Shown here one piece after another: positions 8,452 through 17,131 of a stretch of 64,000 nt of DNA. Origin of the DNA: Paractinoplanes pyxinae (lineage in GTDB: Bacteria; Actinomycetota; Actinomycetes; Mycobacteriales; Micromonosporaceae); assembly GCF_026626335.1 (NCBI RefSeq), contig NZ_JAPNTZ010000006.1, forward strand, positions 310,001 to 374,000, written 5' to 3'. The notes under the pieces are model-generated. The model saw only the letters and a program-made list of their open reading frames with translations. It was not told the origin of the DNA and made no database searches. Made by a program: the position numbers and the translations under genes. Each line of letters begins with the position of its first letter. The first letter of the stretch is position 1.

Positions 8452-9570
8452 CTATTTATCCCGAAATGGATGCAGTCGGTCCGTTACCCACGAATGAAAC
8501 GCCCCGATGTGGTGCTCGCTCGGGACGAGCACACCCCCTTGCGCGTACGCCCGGGAAGACATCGACGGCTGGCAGCGCTCACACGCCTCGAAGTCCTGCC
8601 GGTTGACCCGGTCGAACAGTTCCACCGAGCGGGTCAGATCCACCCCCGACGCCACCACCTCGGGCAGGAACAGCCAGTCGCACTCGACGATCGTGCGGTC
8701 CGCGGCCAGCGGGTACATCCGGTGGAAGATCACGTGGTCGGGCACCAGGTTGACGAAGACCTGGGGCTTGATCGTGATGGCGTAGTAGCGGCGGTCCTGC
8801 TCGGCGGCCAGGGTGCCGATCGCGGCCACGCCGGGGCTGCCGTCGACGGTGAACCCGGCCACGTCCCGGCCGAACTCCGCCCCGTGACCCACGTAGTACT
8901 GCGCGGCGTAGCCCCCGGCGAACTCGGGCAGCACGTGCACCAGTTCCGGGTGGATGGTCGCGCAGTGGTAGCACTCCATGAAGTTCTCGATGATCAGCTT
9001 CCAGTTGGCGGCGACGTCGTACCGGATGCGCCGGCCCACCTCGAGCCCGTCCATCGCGTAGTGGTCGAGGGCCTCGAGATCACCCAGGCGCTCGGCACAC
9101 GCGCCCATGACGTCCTGCTCGAACGAGGGCGGGTCGTCGGCCAGGCACACCCATACGTAGCCCAGCCATTCTTTCGTCTCCACGGCACGCAGTCCGTACT
9201 CGGCGCGGTCGATGTCGGGCATCTTGACCAGGTTCGGCGCCGCCACGAGCCGGCCGTCCAGCCCGTAGGCCCAGGCGTGATACGAGCATTTGAACGTCCG
9301 CTTCACGTTTCCGGCTTCTTCGACACACACCCGGGCGCCCCGGTGCCGGCAGACGTTGAGGAAGGCCCGGGCCCGCCCGTCAGCACTCCTCGTGACGATC
9401 AGGTTCTCCCGGCCGACGTCCACCGTACGGAAGGCGCCCGGCCCGCCGATGTCGGAGCTCCGGACCGCGCAGAACCACATCCGCTCGAAGATCGCCTCCT
9501 GCTCGGCCGCGAAGATGGACGGGTCGGTGTAGTAACTCCCGGCCAGGGTCGGGATCAGCGACGAGGTCAT
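8452..9570 (-). CDS. Rieske non-heme iron oxygenase, probable glycine betaine demethylase alpha subunit
   Basis: 372 residues. The Rieske site is C74-x-H76 and C95-x2-H98 (NVCRHRGARVC, FKCSYHAW). The catalytic iron region is NWKLIIENFMECYHC with H202 and H207, followed by the bridging-acid region near the C-terminus. Members of this group (GbcA, stachydrine demethylase, choline monooxygenase) oxidise quaternary N-methyl groups. Position after genes for dimethylglycine and sarcosine oxidation supports removal of the first betaine methyl group as formaldehyde. A reductase partner (GbcB-type) is not in the window. The ATG at 9570 has GGAGG before it and overlaps the upstream stop (ATGA). Confidence 0.85.
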   Translation of the reverse strand: MTSSLIPTLAGSYYTDPSIFAAEQEAIFERMWFCAVRSSDIGGPGAFRTVDVGRENLIVTRSADGRARAFLNVCRHRGARVCVEEAGNVKRTFKCSYHAWAYGLDGRLVAAPNLVKMPDIDRAEYGLRAVETKEWLGYVWVCLADDPPSFEQDVMGACAERLGDLEALDHYAMDGLEVGRRIRYDVAANWKLIIENFMECYHCATIHPELVHVLPEFAGGYAAQYYVGHGAEFGRDVAGFTVDGSPGVAAIGTLAAEQDRRYYAITIKPQVFVNLVPDHVIFHRMYPLAADRTIVECDWLFLPEVVASGVDLTRSVELFDRVNRQDFEACERCQPSMSSRAYAQGGVLVPSEHHIGAFHSWVTDRLHPFRDK

Positions 9571-10703
9571 CGGAACCTCCGGGGATCGAACAGGCTGATC
9601 GGGTGGACGGTGGCGCCGCAGGTGGCCAGGTCGGCCACGATCTCGCCCACCACTGTCACGAACTTGAACCCGTGGCCCGAGAACCCGCAGGCCACGGTCA
9701 CCGCCTCGTGCCCGGGGTGGCGGGCGATGACGAAGTGCTCGTCCGGCGTGGTGCTGTACATGCAGGGCTCGCCGCGCAGGAAACGGCCGGGCAGGTCGGG
9801 CAGCCGCCGGCCGCAGTAGTCGACCATTTCGGCGATCTCGTCCTCGTGCACCTCGGTGTCGAGGGTGTCCGGGGTGGTGGGCGTGCCGCGGCGGAAGAAC
9901 GCGATCTTGGCCCCGCCGTCCGGGCCGTCGATGGCCGGGAAGCCGTAGATCTGGCCGCCCTCGGCGTCCTCCCAGATGTAGATCGGATGCCGGTCGGGGA
10001 GGAACGGCTCGACGCCGCCGCGGGGCTGGTACCAGTGCTGCACCTGGCGCTCGATGCGGAACTCGACGCCCAGGTCGGCCAGCAGCTCGGGCGCCCACGG
10101 CCCGGGCGCGAGCACGAGCTGGCCGGCCGTGTACGAGCCCTGGCCGGTGGTCACCCGCACCCCGTCGCCGGCCGGCTCCCAGCTGGTCATCGGCTCGTGG
10201 AAGCGCAGATCGGCGCCGTGTTTCGTGGCCAGCTGCAGATTGGCCGCGACGGTCGCCTCGGGCCGGACGAAACCCGCCTTGGCCTCGTAGAGCGCGACCT
10301 CGCCGGGTTGCGGGGCCAGCGTCGGGAAGCGGCGGCGCAGCTCCTTGGCGTCCAGCATCTCGTGCTCGAGGCCCCACTGCTCGGCGCTGGCCTTGCTGCC
10401 GGCCACCGTGCGGCTCTCCGGCCGGCCGACCATGACGCCGCCGGTCAGCGTGATCACGTCCCGGCCGGAGTCGGTGGCCAGCTGGTCGAACAGGTCGTAA
10501 GCGCGCAGCAGCAGGGGCACGTACTCCGGGCCCTCGAAGTACGACTGGCGGGTCACCCGGGAGCCGCCGTGGCTGGCTCCGCGGTCGTGGGCCGGGCCGT
10601 ACTTCTCCAGACCGAGCACCTTCTGGCCGCGAGCCGCTAGCTGGAAGGCGGTGGCACTCCCCATGCCGCCCAGACCGACAACAATGACGTCGTACGCCGA
10701 CAT
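9567..10703 (-). CDS. Monomeric sarcosine oxidase / N-methyl amino acid oxidase (SoxA/SolA type)
   Basis: 378 residues, standard length. N-terminal FAD motif VIVVGLGGMGSA, then HGGSRVTRQSYFE. C314 in GEPCMYSTTPDEHF matches the cysteine that holds FAD covalently in MSOX and MTOX. K266 in GAKIAFF matches the oxygen-activating lysine. Expected reaction: sarcosine plus O2 to glycine, formaldehyde and hydrogen peroxide. The specificity (sarcosine against N-methyltryptophan) cannot be read directly, but the neighbouring dimethylglycine oxidase makes sarcosine the natural substrate. ATG preceded by GGAGG. Confidence 0.87.
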   Translation of the reverse strand: MSAYDVIVVGLGGMGSATAFQLAARGQKVLGLEKYGPAHDRGASHGGSRVTRQSYFEGPEYVPLLLRAYDLFDQLATDSGRDVITLTGGVMVGRPESRTVAGSKASAEQWGLEHEMLDAKELRRRFPTLAPQPGEVALYEAKAGFVRPEATVAANLQLATKHGADLRFHEPMTSWEPAGDGVRVTTGQGSYTAGQLVLAPGPWAPELLADLGVEFRIERQVQHWYQPRGGVEPFLPDRHPIYIWEDAEGGQIYGFPAIDGPDGGAKIAFFRRGTPTTPDTLDTEVHEDEIAEMVDYCGRRLPDLPGRFLRGEPCMYSTTPDEHFVIARHPGHEAVTVACGFSGHGFKFVTVVGEIVADLATCGATVHPISLFDPRRFR

Positions 10704-10720
10704 TCGGGCCTCCTGTGGTG

Positions 10721-13072
10721 CTATCCCCGCAGCCGTTCGTGCTTGGGGTCGAAGAGCGGCTCGGCGGCAACGGTGGCGCGGAGCTTGCGGTCGAAGTAGC
10801 CGATCGACACCTCGGTGCCGGGGGCGGCCAGGGCGGCCGGAAGCCAGGCGTACGCGATGGGCGCCCCGATCGTGTGGCCGAAGGCCGCGCTGGTCACGAA
10901 GCCGGCCACCCTCCCTCCTTGGTACACCGGCTCGCGCCCCATCGGCACGTCGCCGGTGTCGTCCAGCAGCAGGCAGGTGAGCAGCCGCCCGGGCCGGTCG
11001 TCGAGCGCGTCGCGGCCGATGAAGTCACCGGCGTCGCGGCGAACGGCAAAACCCACACCGCTTTCGTACGGGGTGTCCTCCGCGGTCATGTCGGTGCCCC
11101 ACAGCCGGTAGCCCTTCTCGAGGCGCAGGCTCGTGAAGGCGGCCCGGCCCGCGGCGATGATCCCGAGCTCCTGACCGGCGGCCCACAGGGTGTCCCACAG
11201 CTTGAGGCCGCAGTCGGCCCGGGTGTAGATCTCCCAGCCCAGCTCCCCCACGTACGACAGCCGCAGCATGGTGACCGGAACCGTGCCGATGAAGCCCTCC
11301 CGCGCCTGGAAGTAGCGGAACCTCTCGGGCGACAGGTCGATGTCGGTGAGCGGGGCGACCAGCTCGCGCGCCCTCGGGCCCCAGACCCCGAGGCCGCCGG
11401 TGCTGCCGGTGACGTCCCGGATCCGCACGCCGGCCGGGGCGTGCCGGCGCAGCCAGTGCAGGTCGAGCGGACCGTTCACGCCGACCTGGAAGCGGTGCTC
11501 GCCGAGCCGGGCCACGGTGACGTCGCTGCACACCTTGCCGGCCTCGTCGAGCAGCATCGTGTAGGTCACCGAGCCGGGCCGCTTGTCGACGTTGTTGCTG
11601 GTCATGCCCTGCAGGAAGCTCACCGGGCCGTCGATTTCGAGGCGCATGAGCGAGGTCATGTCGTACAGGGCCACATTCCGACGCGTGATGTGGGCTTCGG
11701 TCTCGGCGATCGGGGACCAGTGGCGGCTCGACCAGCTGTCCCGTTGCTTTGGTTCCGGCTCGTCGTTCGACGCGTACCAAAGCGGCCTTTCCCAGCCCGC
11801 GGCCTCGCCGAACACTGCGCCGAGTTCGAGGTGCCGGGCGTGGAACGGGGTCGTGCGGACATTGCGGACGCTGGGCGGGTCGAGCGGGTGGACGATGTCG
11901 TAGACCTCGACGAAGCTGCGGATGGCGCGCTCCCGGACGTAGGCGGGGGCCAATTGCGTACGGTCGAAGCGGTTCAGGTCGCACTCGTGCAGATCGATGC
12001 CGGGGCGACCGGTGACCAGCCATTCGGCCACCTCGCGGGCGGCTCCGGCCGAGTGGGTCACCCAGATCGCCTCGGCCGTCCAGAAGCCGGGCAGGCCGGC
12101 CGCCTCGCCCAGCAGCGGGAAGCCGTCGGCGGTGAACGAGAAGACGCCGTTGAAGCCGTCCGTTCGTTCGGCATCTTTGACAACCGGCAGAAGGTCGGCG
12201 GCGGCCGCCCACGACTCCTCAAAAGTGTCAGGGGTGAACGGGAGCATCGACGGGTGCTCACCGCTCGCCAGCTCGTCCAGGCTCACCGGCATCGGCTCGT
12301 GCAGATACGAACCGATGCCCAGGGCCTCGCCGTGCGCCCGGAAGTAGAGGTCTTTGTCCTGGTGGCGCAGGATCGGCAGGCCGTCGTGGGCGCCGGCGTC
12401 CGTCGTCCGTACATATTGGTGGGCCATCGGCAGCAGGGGGATCGGGACGCCGGCCAGCTCGCCGATTCTCGGGCCCCAGAAGCCGGCGCAGCTGACGACT
12501 ATGTCGGCTTGGTAGTTGCCGGCGTCAGTGTGGACACCTGCGACTCGGCCGCGTTTGGTTTCTATGGTGGTGACGCGTTCGTTGCCGACAAATCGGGCGC
12601 CCCTTTCATGTGCGCGCGCTGCTTGCGCCTCGCACGCCTTGATCGCGAGGGCCAGGCCGTCGGTCGGCACGTGCAGGCCGCCGTGCAGCTTGTCCTTGTC
12701 GAGCAGGGGAAAGAGCTCGGCGCAGGCCACCGGGTCGATCACCTGCGAGCCGATCCCCCACGACTGCCCGAAGCCGAAGCGGCGGTGGAGTTCCCGCATC
12801 CGCTCCGGCGTCGTGGCCACCTCGAGGCTGCCGACCGGGCGGAAGCAGTCCAGCCCGGTCAGCTTCTCGACGGTGTACCTGGCCAGCCGGGCCATGGTCC
12901 GCGACGGGTTGGTCTGGAAGACGAGCCCCGGCGCGTGCGAGCTGGAACCGCCCGTCACGAAGAGCGGCCCCTGCTCGAGCACGGTGACGTCGGTCCAGCC
13001 CCGCGCGGTCAGCTCATCGGCGAGGGCACAACCCACGATGCCCGCGCCGATGATGACAACCTTGGGTCTCAT
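10721..13072 (-). CDS. Dimethylglycine oxidase, FAD plus GcvT-type folate domain
   Basis: 783 residues. The N-terminal DAO domain has VVIIGAGIVGCALADEL and, at GGSSSHAPGL, H46, the histidine that carries covalent FAD in Arthrobacter dimethylglycine oxidase. From about residue 390 a GcvT aminomethyltransferase domain and its C-terminal barrel follow (SYVGELGWEIYTRADCGLKLWD, ESGVGFAVRR). Reaction: N,N-dimethylglycine to sarcosine, with the methylene passed to tetrahydrofolate through an internal tunnel. It is separated from the binding-protein gene by three bases, so it belongs to the same transcript. Confidence 0.92.
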   Translation of the reverse strand: MRPKVVIIGAGIVGCALADELTARGWTDVTVLEQGPLFVTGGSSSHAPGLVFQTNPSRTMARLARYTVEKLTGLDCFRPVGSLEVATTPERMRELHRRFGFGQSWGIGSQVIDPVACAELFPLLDKDKLHGGLHVPTDGLALAIKACEAQAARAHERGARFVGNERVTTIETKRGRVAGVHTDAGNYQADIVVSCAGFWGPRIGELAGVPIPLLPMAHQYVRTTDAGAHDGLPILRHQDKDLYFRAHGEALGIGSYLHEPMPVSLDELASGEHPSMLPFTPDTFEESWAAAADLLPVVKDAERTDGFNGVFSFTADGFPLLGEAAGLPGFWTAEAIWVTHSAGAAREVAEWLVTGRPGIDLHECDLNRFDRTQLAPAYVRERAIRSFVEVYDIVHPLDPPSVRNVRTTPFHARHLELGAVFGEAAGWERPLWYASNDEPEPKQRDSWSSRHWSPIAETEAHITRRNVALYDMTSLMRLEIDGPVSFLQGMTSNNVDKRPGSVTYTMLLDEAGKVCSDVTVARLGEHRFQVGVNGPLDLHWLRRHAPAGVRIRDVTGSTGGLGVWGPRARELVAPLTDIDLSPERFRYFQAREGFIGTVPVTMLRLSYVGELGWEIYTRADCGLKLWDTLWAAGQELGIIAAGRAAFTSLRLEKGYRLWGTDMTAEDTPYESGVGFAVRRDAGDFIGRDALDDRPGRLLTCLLLDDTGDVPMGREPVYQGGRVAGFVTSAAFGHTIGAPIAYAWLPAALAAPGTEVSIGYFDRKLRATVAAEPLFDPKHERLRG

Positions 13073-13075
13073 GGC

Positions 13076-14032
13076 TCAGCTGCCGGCCGGGATCCACGGC
13101 TTCCAGGTGGCCTCGTGCTCGTTGACCCACTTCTCGGCCGCCTGCTCGTCCGACATGCCCTGGTTGGTGATGTAGTCCGAGACCAGGTTCTGGTCGTCGT
13201 TGGTCCACTTGAAGTTCTTGACCAGCTGGTACGCCGTGCTGTTGCCGTCGGCGAACTTCTTGCTGGCGATCTTGTCGAGCACGTAGTCGGGGTAGTCGCA
13301 GGCCACCTTCTTGGGGTCGGCGTCGCAGCCGTCCTTGTACTCGGGCAGCTTCACCCGCACGTACTTCTCTTTGGCGAACAGCCACTGCGGCTCGTAGAAG
13401 TAGAAGAGCAGCGGCTTGGTCTGCGCCGCCGCCTGCTGGGCGGCCTTGATGATCGCCGCCTCGCTGCCCGAATAGACCACTGTGTAGTGGAGCTTCAGGT
13501 TGGTCACCAGTGCTTCGTCGTTGGTCACGAAAGAAGGGTCGCCCGCCAGGAACTGCCCCTTGCCCTTCGACTCCGAGGTCTTGAACAGATCGGCGTACTT
13601 GTTGAGGTTCTTCCAGTCGGTGATGTCCGGGTACTTGTCCACCATCCACTGCGGCACGTACCAGCCGATCACGCCTTGGTTGCCGGTCGGGCCCACCTCG
13701 ACGGCGACCTTCTTGTCCTCGATGTAGGTCTTCTTGAGGTCGGGGTGGCCCCAGTTCTCGACGATCGTGTCGACCTCGCCCGTCTCGAAGCCCTGCCAGG
13801 CGATCTCTTCCTTGAGCTCTTTCTTCTCGACGGTGTAGCCCATCTTCTTCTCGAGCAGATAGGCGATGACGGCCGCGTTGGCCTCGTAGCCGACCCACGG
13901 GTTGATGGCCAGGTTGACCGTGCCCTTGGCCCCGGCGCTGGGCTCGTCCTCCCCCGCGCCCGAGGTGGCGCCGCCGCACGCGGTCAGGCTCACTATCAAC
14001 GCCGCCGCGGCGGCCGTCCTCAGTGTTCTCAT
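13076..14032 (-). CDS. Glycine betaine/choline ABC transporter substrate-binding lipoprotein (OpuAC/ProX type)
   Basis: 318 residues. Lipoprotein signal with lipobox SLTAC, C19 as the anchored cysteine. The mature protein starts VNLAINPWVGYEANAAVIAYLL, the usual OpuAC opening, with EIAWQGFETGEVDTIVENWGH and several Trp/Tyr residues of the type that cage quaternary ammonium groups. It sits on the outer face of the membrane and delivers ligand to the fused permease. Start overlaps the permease stop (ATGA). Choline, betaine or both may be bound. Confidence 0.92.
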   Translation of the reverse strand: MRTLRTAAAAALIVSLTACGGATSGAGEDEPSAGAKGTVNLAINPWVGYEANAAVIAYLLEKKMGYTVEKKELKEEIAWQGFETGEVDTIVENWGHPDLKKTYIEDKKVAVEVGPTGNQGVIGWYVPQWMVDKYPDITDWKNLNKYADLFKTSESKGKGQFLAGDPSFVTNDEALVTNLKLHYTVVYSGSEAAIIKAAQQAAAQTKPLLFYFYEPQWLFAKEKYVRVKLPEYKDGCDADPKKVACDYPDYVLDKIASKKFADGNSTAYQLVKNFKWTNDDQNLVSDYITNQGMSDEQAAEKWVNEHEATWKPWIPAGS

Positions 14033-15990
14033 CTGCGAGGTCCCTTCGAGGTGTGGAAACCCTGGGTCAAGCGGTCGAGCAGGATGCCGAGCAGCACGAT
14101 GGCCAGCCCGGCGGCCAGCCCCTTACCGAAGAGCTCGCGCTGCGAGAAGCCGGCCACGACGTCGTATCCGAGGGCGCCCGCGCCGACCAGGCCGCCCACC
14201 ACGACCATCGCCAGGACCATGACGATGCCCTGGTTGGCCGCGAGCAGCAGGCCGCCGCGGGCCATCGGCAGCTGCACCTTCCACAGCAGCTGCCGCGGCG
14301 TCGAGCCGGCCGAGAGCGCGGCCTCGACGACGGTCGGCGGCACGTCGCGCAAACCGCGCTCGACCAGCCGGACGACCGGCGGCACGGCGAAGATGACGGC
14401 GGCGACGATGGCGGTGAAGCGGCTCGCGCCGAACAGCGCCACCGCGGGCAGCAGGTACACGAACGACGGCATGGTCTGGGCGGCGTCGAGCAGCGGGCGT
14501 ACGCCGGTGGCCAGCCGGTCGTGCCGGGCGCAGAAGACGCCGAGGGCCACGCCGATCGCCATCGTCAGCACGATCGCCACCAGCACCGTGGCCAGGGTCT
14601 GCATCGAGTGCTGCCACAGGCCGAGACCGGCGAGCCCGGCGGCGGCCAGCGCGGCGATCAGGGCGGCCCGCCAGCCGCTGATCAGCGTGCCGAAGGCGGC
14701 CACGGCCACGACGAAGAGCCACCACGGCGTGGTGACGAGCACGGTCTCGAGCGGGTCGAGCACGCCGGCGCTGATGCCGTTCTTCAGGCCCTCGGTGACG
14801 TCGTACCAGTGCAGCTCGATCCAGCCGACGAGGTCGTTGACCGGTGCCGCGAACGAGTACCCGGGCACGTTCTCCGGGTCGATGCTTACCAGCGCGGCGG
14901 CGGCCACGACGACCACGCCGGCACCGACGAAGATCCACCGTGCCTGCCGCTGGCGGCGGCTGCGATGAACGCCGGTGCGACGGGCCGCGTTGGTCGTGAT
15001 CCGGTCGAGCACCACGGCCAGGATCACGATGGCCAGCCCGGCGTCGAAGGCGGCGCCGACGTTGACCCGCTGCAACGCGTTCACGATGTTCTGGCCCAGG
15101 CCGGGCGCGTCGATCAGGGCGGTGATCACCACCATCGACAGCGCCAGCATGATCGTCTGGTTGACGGCGAGGGCGATGGTCGTCCGGGCCAGGGGCAGCC
15201 GCACCTTGCTCAGCAGCTGCCACCGGGTCGAGCCGAGGGCGGTCGCCGCCTCCACCGCGGTGGGCGACACCTCGCTGATGCCGAGCGCCGTGATCCGGAT
15301 GGTGGCGGGCACGGCGTAGATCATCGTGGCGATCACCGCGGCCGGCTCGCCGATCAGGAACAGCAGCGTCATGGGGGCCAGGTAGGCGAAGGTCGGCATG
15401 ATCTGCATGACGTCGAGCACCGGCCGCAGGGTCGCGCCGACCCACCGTACGCGGGCCGCAAAGATCCCCAGCGGCACACCGATCAGCACCGAGAGCAGCA
15501 CGGCCGAGACGGTCAGCACCAGCGTGTCGACGCTCTGCTCCCACAGCCCGAGCACGCCGAAGGCCAGGAAGCCGCCCAGCGCCAGCAGGCCCGTGCGCCA
15601 CCCGGCCAGCACGGTTCCGATCGCCGCCACCGCCGCCACCAGGCCCGCGAAGCCGAGCCCGGTGAGGGCGGCCTGCACCGCGTCGACCAGCAGGCGGACG
15701 CCCAGCCGCACGTAGTTGAGGCCGTAGAGGAAGAACGGGCTGGTGTCCCGGTTGGCGTCGACCCAGTCGCGCACGCTGTCGAAGAACCGGAACGCCGCCG
15801 CATCACTGCTGTCGGCCGCCCCGTCCGTCCGGAACAGCAGGTAGGCCACCACGGTCGCGACCACCATCGCCGCCGCCACCGTGCGGGTCCGGAAGCGGCC
15901 ACGCCGGGCCGGCACAACCGTGTCGCTCGCCGCGGCCAGAACGCGCCCACCCGGCTGCAACACCGGCGGCGGCGGAACGGTCGCGGTCAT
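14029..15990 (-). CDS. Glycine betaine ABC transporter permease, two fused ProW-type domains
   Basis: 653 residues, about twice the usual permease length. Two BPD_transp_1 domains lie in tandem, each with its EAA loop facing the ATPase: AVEAATALGSTRWQLLSKVRLPLA in the first half and VVEAALSAGSTPRQLLWKVQLPMA in the second. A basic linker (TGVHRSRRQRQAR) joins them. One polypeptide therefore supplies both transmembrane halves of the importer. ATG at 15990 with GGGAGG upstream; end coupled to the binding protein. Confidence 0.92.
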   Translation of the reverse strand: MTATVPPPPVLQPGGRVLAAASDTVVPARRGRFRTRTVAAAMVVATVVAYLLFRTDGAADSSDAAAFRFFDSVRDWVDANRDTSPFFLYGLNYVRLGVRLLVDAVQAALTGLGFAGLVAAVAAIGTVLAGWRTGLLALGGFLAFGVLGLWEQSVDTLVLTVSAVLLSVLIGVPLGIFAARVRWVGATLRPVLDVMQIMPTFAYLAPMTLLFLIGEPAAVIATMIYAVPATIRITALGISEVSPTAVEAATALGSTRWQLLSKVRLPLARTTIALAVNQTIMLALSMVVITALIDAPGLGQNIVNALQRVNVGAAFDAGLAIVILAVVLDRITTNAARRTGVHRSRRQRQARWIFVGAGVVVVAAAALVSIDPENVPGYSFAAPVNDLVGWIELHWYDVTEGLKNGISAGVLDPLETVLVTTPWWLFVVAVAAFGTLISGWRAALIAALAAAGLAGLGLWQHSMQTLATVLVAIVLTMAIGVALGVFCARHDRLATGVRPLLDAAQTMPSFVYLLPAVALFGASRFTAIVAAVIFAVPPVVRLVERGLRDVPPTVVEAALSAGSTPRQLLWKVQLPMARGGLLLAANQGIVMVLAMVVVGGLVGAGALGYDVVAGFSQRELFGKGLAAGLAIVLLGILLDRLTQGFHTSKGPRR

Positions 15991-16100
15991 GCCCGCCGCC
16001 TCCCGCCACCTTCGACGGCGCCGGCGTTCCTGCCGTCGGCTTGCACGGCGGCCTTCTCGACGCCCGCTTTCACGCCTGCCTTCTCGGCGCCGGCTTTCAC
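15987..16100 (-). CDS. Candidate 37-residue Ala/Lys/Glu repeat peptide between transporter genes
   Basis: An open frame from GTG at 16100 to TGA at 15987. It overlaps the ATPase stop as GTGA and the permease start as ATGA, the coupling used throughout this operon. It is built from 9-residue repeats: VKAGAEKAG, VKAGVEKAA, VQADGRNAG, then AVEGGGRRRA. No family is recognised. Two other readings exist: it may be plain spacer, or a minus-one frameshift near the end of the ATPase may append it as a tail. No SD other than the coding sequence itself is evident. Confidence 0.35.
   Translation of the reverse strand: MKAGAEKAGVKAGVEKAAVQADGRNAGAVEGGGRRRA
16047..16100 (-). repeat. 27-bp tandem repeat, two copies plus a decayed third
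   Basis: Two 27-bp units (16100-16074 and 16073-16047), differing at a few positions, each starting GTGAAAGC and encoding VKAG(A/V)EKA(G/A). A third, diverged unit follows. The length is a multiple of three, so copy changes keep the frame. Confidence 0.7.
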
Positions 16101-17131
16101 GCCGGCACCTGGCGGTGGTGGCTGATCAGGGCCGGCAGCAGCTGGTCGGCGTCTATCACGCCCAGTTGCTCGTGGCCGTCGACCACCGGGATCGGGCGGT
16201 CGGCCCGCAGCACCCGGTGGACGGCGTCGCGGATGACCGTCCGGTGGCTCAGCGGCTCGGTCTCGCACAGCTCGCCGGGGGCGGGATCGCGCATGATCCA
16301 GCGCAGGGTCAGCACGTCCGAGCGCGGCACGTCCCGGACGAAGTCGGCCACATAGGAATCGGCCGGGGCGCCCACCAGCTCTTCCGGCGTGCCCACCTGC
16401 ACCAGCTCGCCGTCGCGGAGCACGGCTATGCGGTCGCCCAGGGTCAGCGCCTCGGCCAGGTCGTGCGTGATGAAGACCAGCGTCTTGCCCACCTCGGCGT
16501 GCAGGCGGCGCACCTCGTCCTGCATGTCCCGGCGGATCAGCGGGTCGAGCGCGCTGAACGGCTCGTCGAACAGCAGCACCTCGGGGTCGGTGGCGAGCGC
16601 CCGGGCCAGGCCGACCCGCTGCTGCATGCCGCCGGACAGCTGATCGGGGAACTGGCGCTCCTGCCCCTCGAGCCCGACCAGCGCCAGCGTCTCGCTCGCC
16701 CGCCGATGGCGCTCGGCCCGAGGCACACCCTGGATCTCCAACCCGTACGCGACGTTGTCGAGCACTTGCCGGTGCGGCAGCAGCCCGAAGTGCTGGAACA
16801 CCATGGCGACCTGCCGGCGGCGCAGCTCGCGCAGCCGCTTCGGGCCCATCGCGCGCACCGATTCGCCGCCGATGCTGATCTCGCCGCTGGTCGGTTCGAT
16901 GAGCCGGGTCAGGCAGCGCACCAGCGTCGACTTCCCGCTGCCGGACAAGCCCATCACGACGAAGACCTCGCCCGGCCGTACGTCGAAACTGACATCGCGG
17001 ACGGCGGCGACGCAGCCTGTGCGGCCGCGCAACTCGGCCGGGGACAGCTCGGCCAGCGGCGTGCCGACGATACGGTCAGCCCGGGCGCCGAAAACCTTCC
17101 ACAGATCCGCGACGGCGATCATCGGCGTCAT
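16097..17131 (-). CDS. Glycine betaine/choline ABC transporter ATP-binding protein (ProV/OpuAA type)
   Basis: 344 residues. Walker A GLSGSGKST (61-69), signature LSGGMQ (165-170), Walker B VLLFDE (185-190), then a switch histidine in FITHDLAEA. An N-terminal extension before the core and a C-terminal regulatory tail of about 85 residues, in the place of CBS domains, mark the OpuA/ProV subfamily. That tail ends HHRQVPA. ATG at 17131 overlaps the upstream dehydrogenase stop (ATGA). It powers the fused permease. Confidence 0.92.
   Translation of the reverse strand: MTPMIAVADLWKVFGARADRIVGTPLAELSPAELRGRTGCVAAVRDVSFDVRPGEVFVVMGLSGSGKSTLVRCLTRLIEPTSGEISIGGESVRAMGPKRLRELRRRQVAMVFQHFGLLPHRQVLDNVAYGLEIQGVPRAERHRRASETLALVGLEGQERQFPDQLSGGMQQRVGLARALATDPEVLLFDEPFSALDPLIRRDMQDEVRRLHAEVGKTLVFITHDLAEALTLGDRIAVLRDGELVQVGTPEELVGAPADSYVADFVRDVPRSDVLTLRWIMRDPAPGELCETEPLSHRTVIRDAVHRVLRADRPIPVVDGHEQLGVIDADQLLPALISHHRQVPA

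Noticed and set aside
10715..14968. A 1417-codon open frame on the plus strand
   Set aside because: It is antisense to the dimethylglycine oxidase, binding protein and permease genes. Composition is Arg/Gly/His/Gln-rich without domains, an effect of high third-position GC. The same holds for 3556-5613, 33385-35865, 38602-40197 and 46559-48265 on the plus strand.
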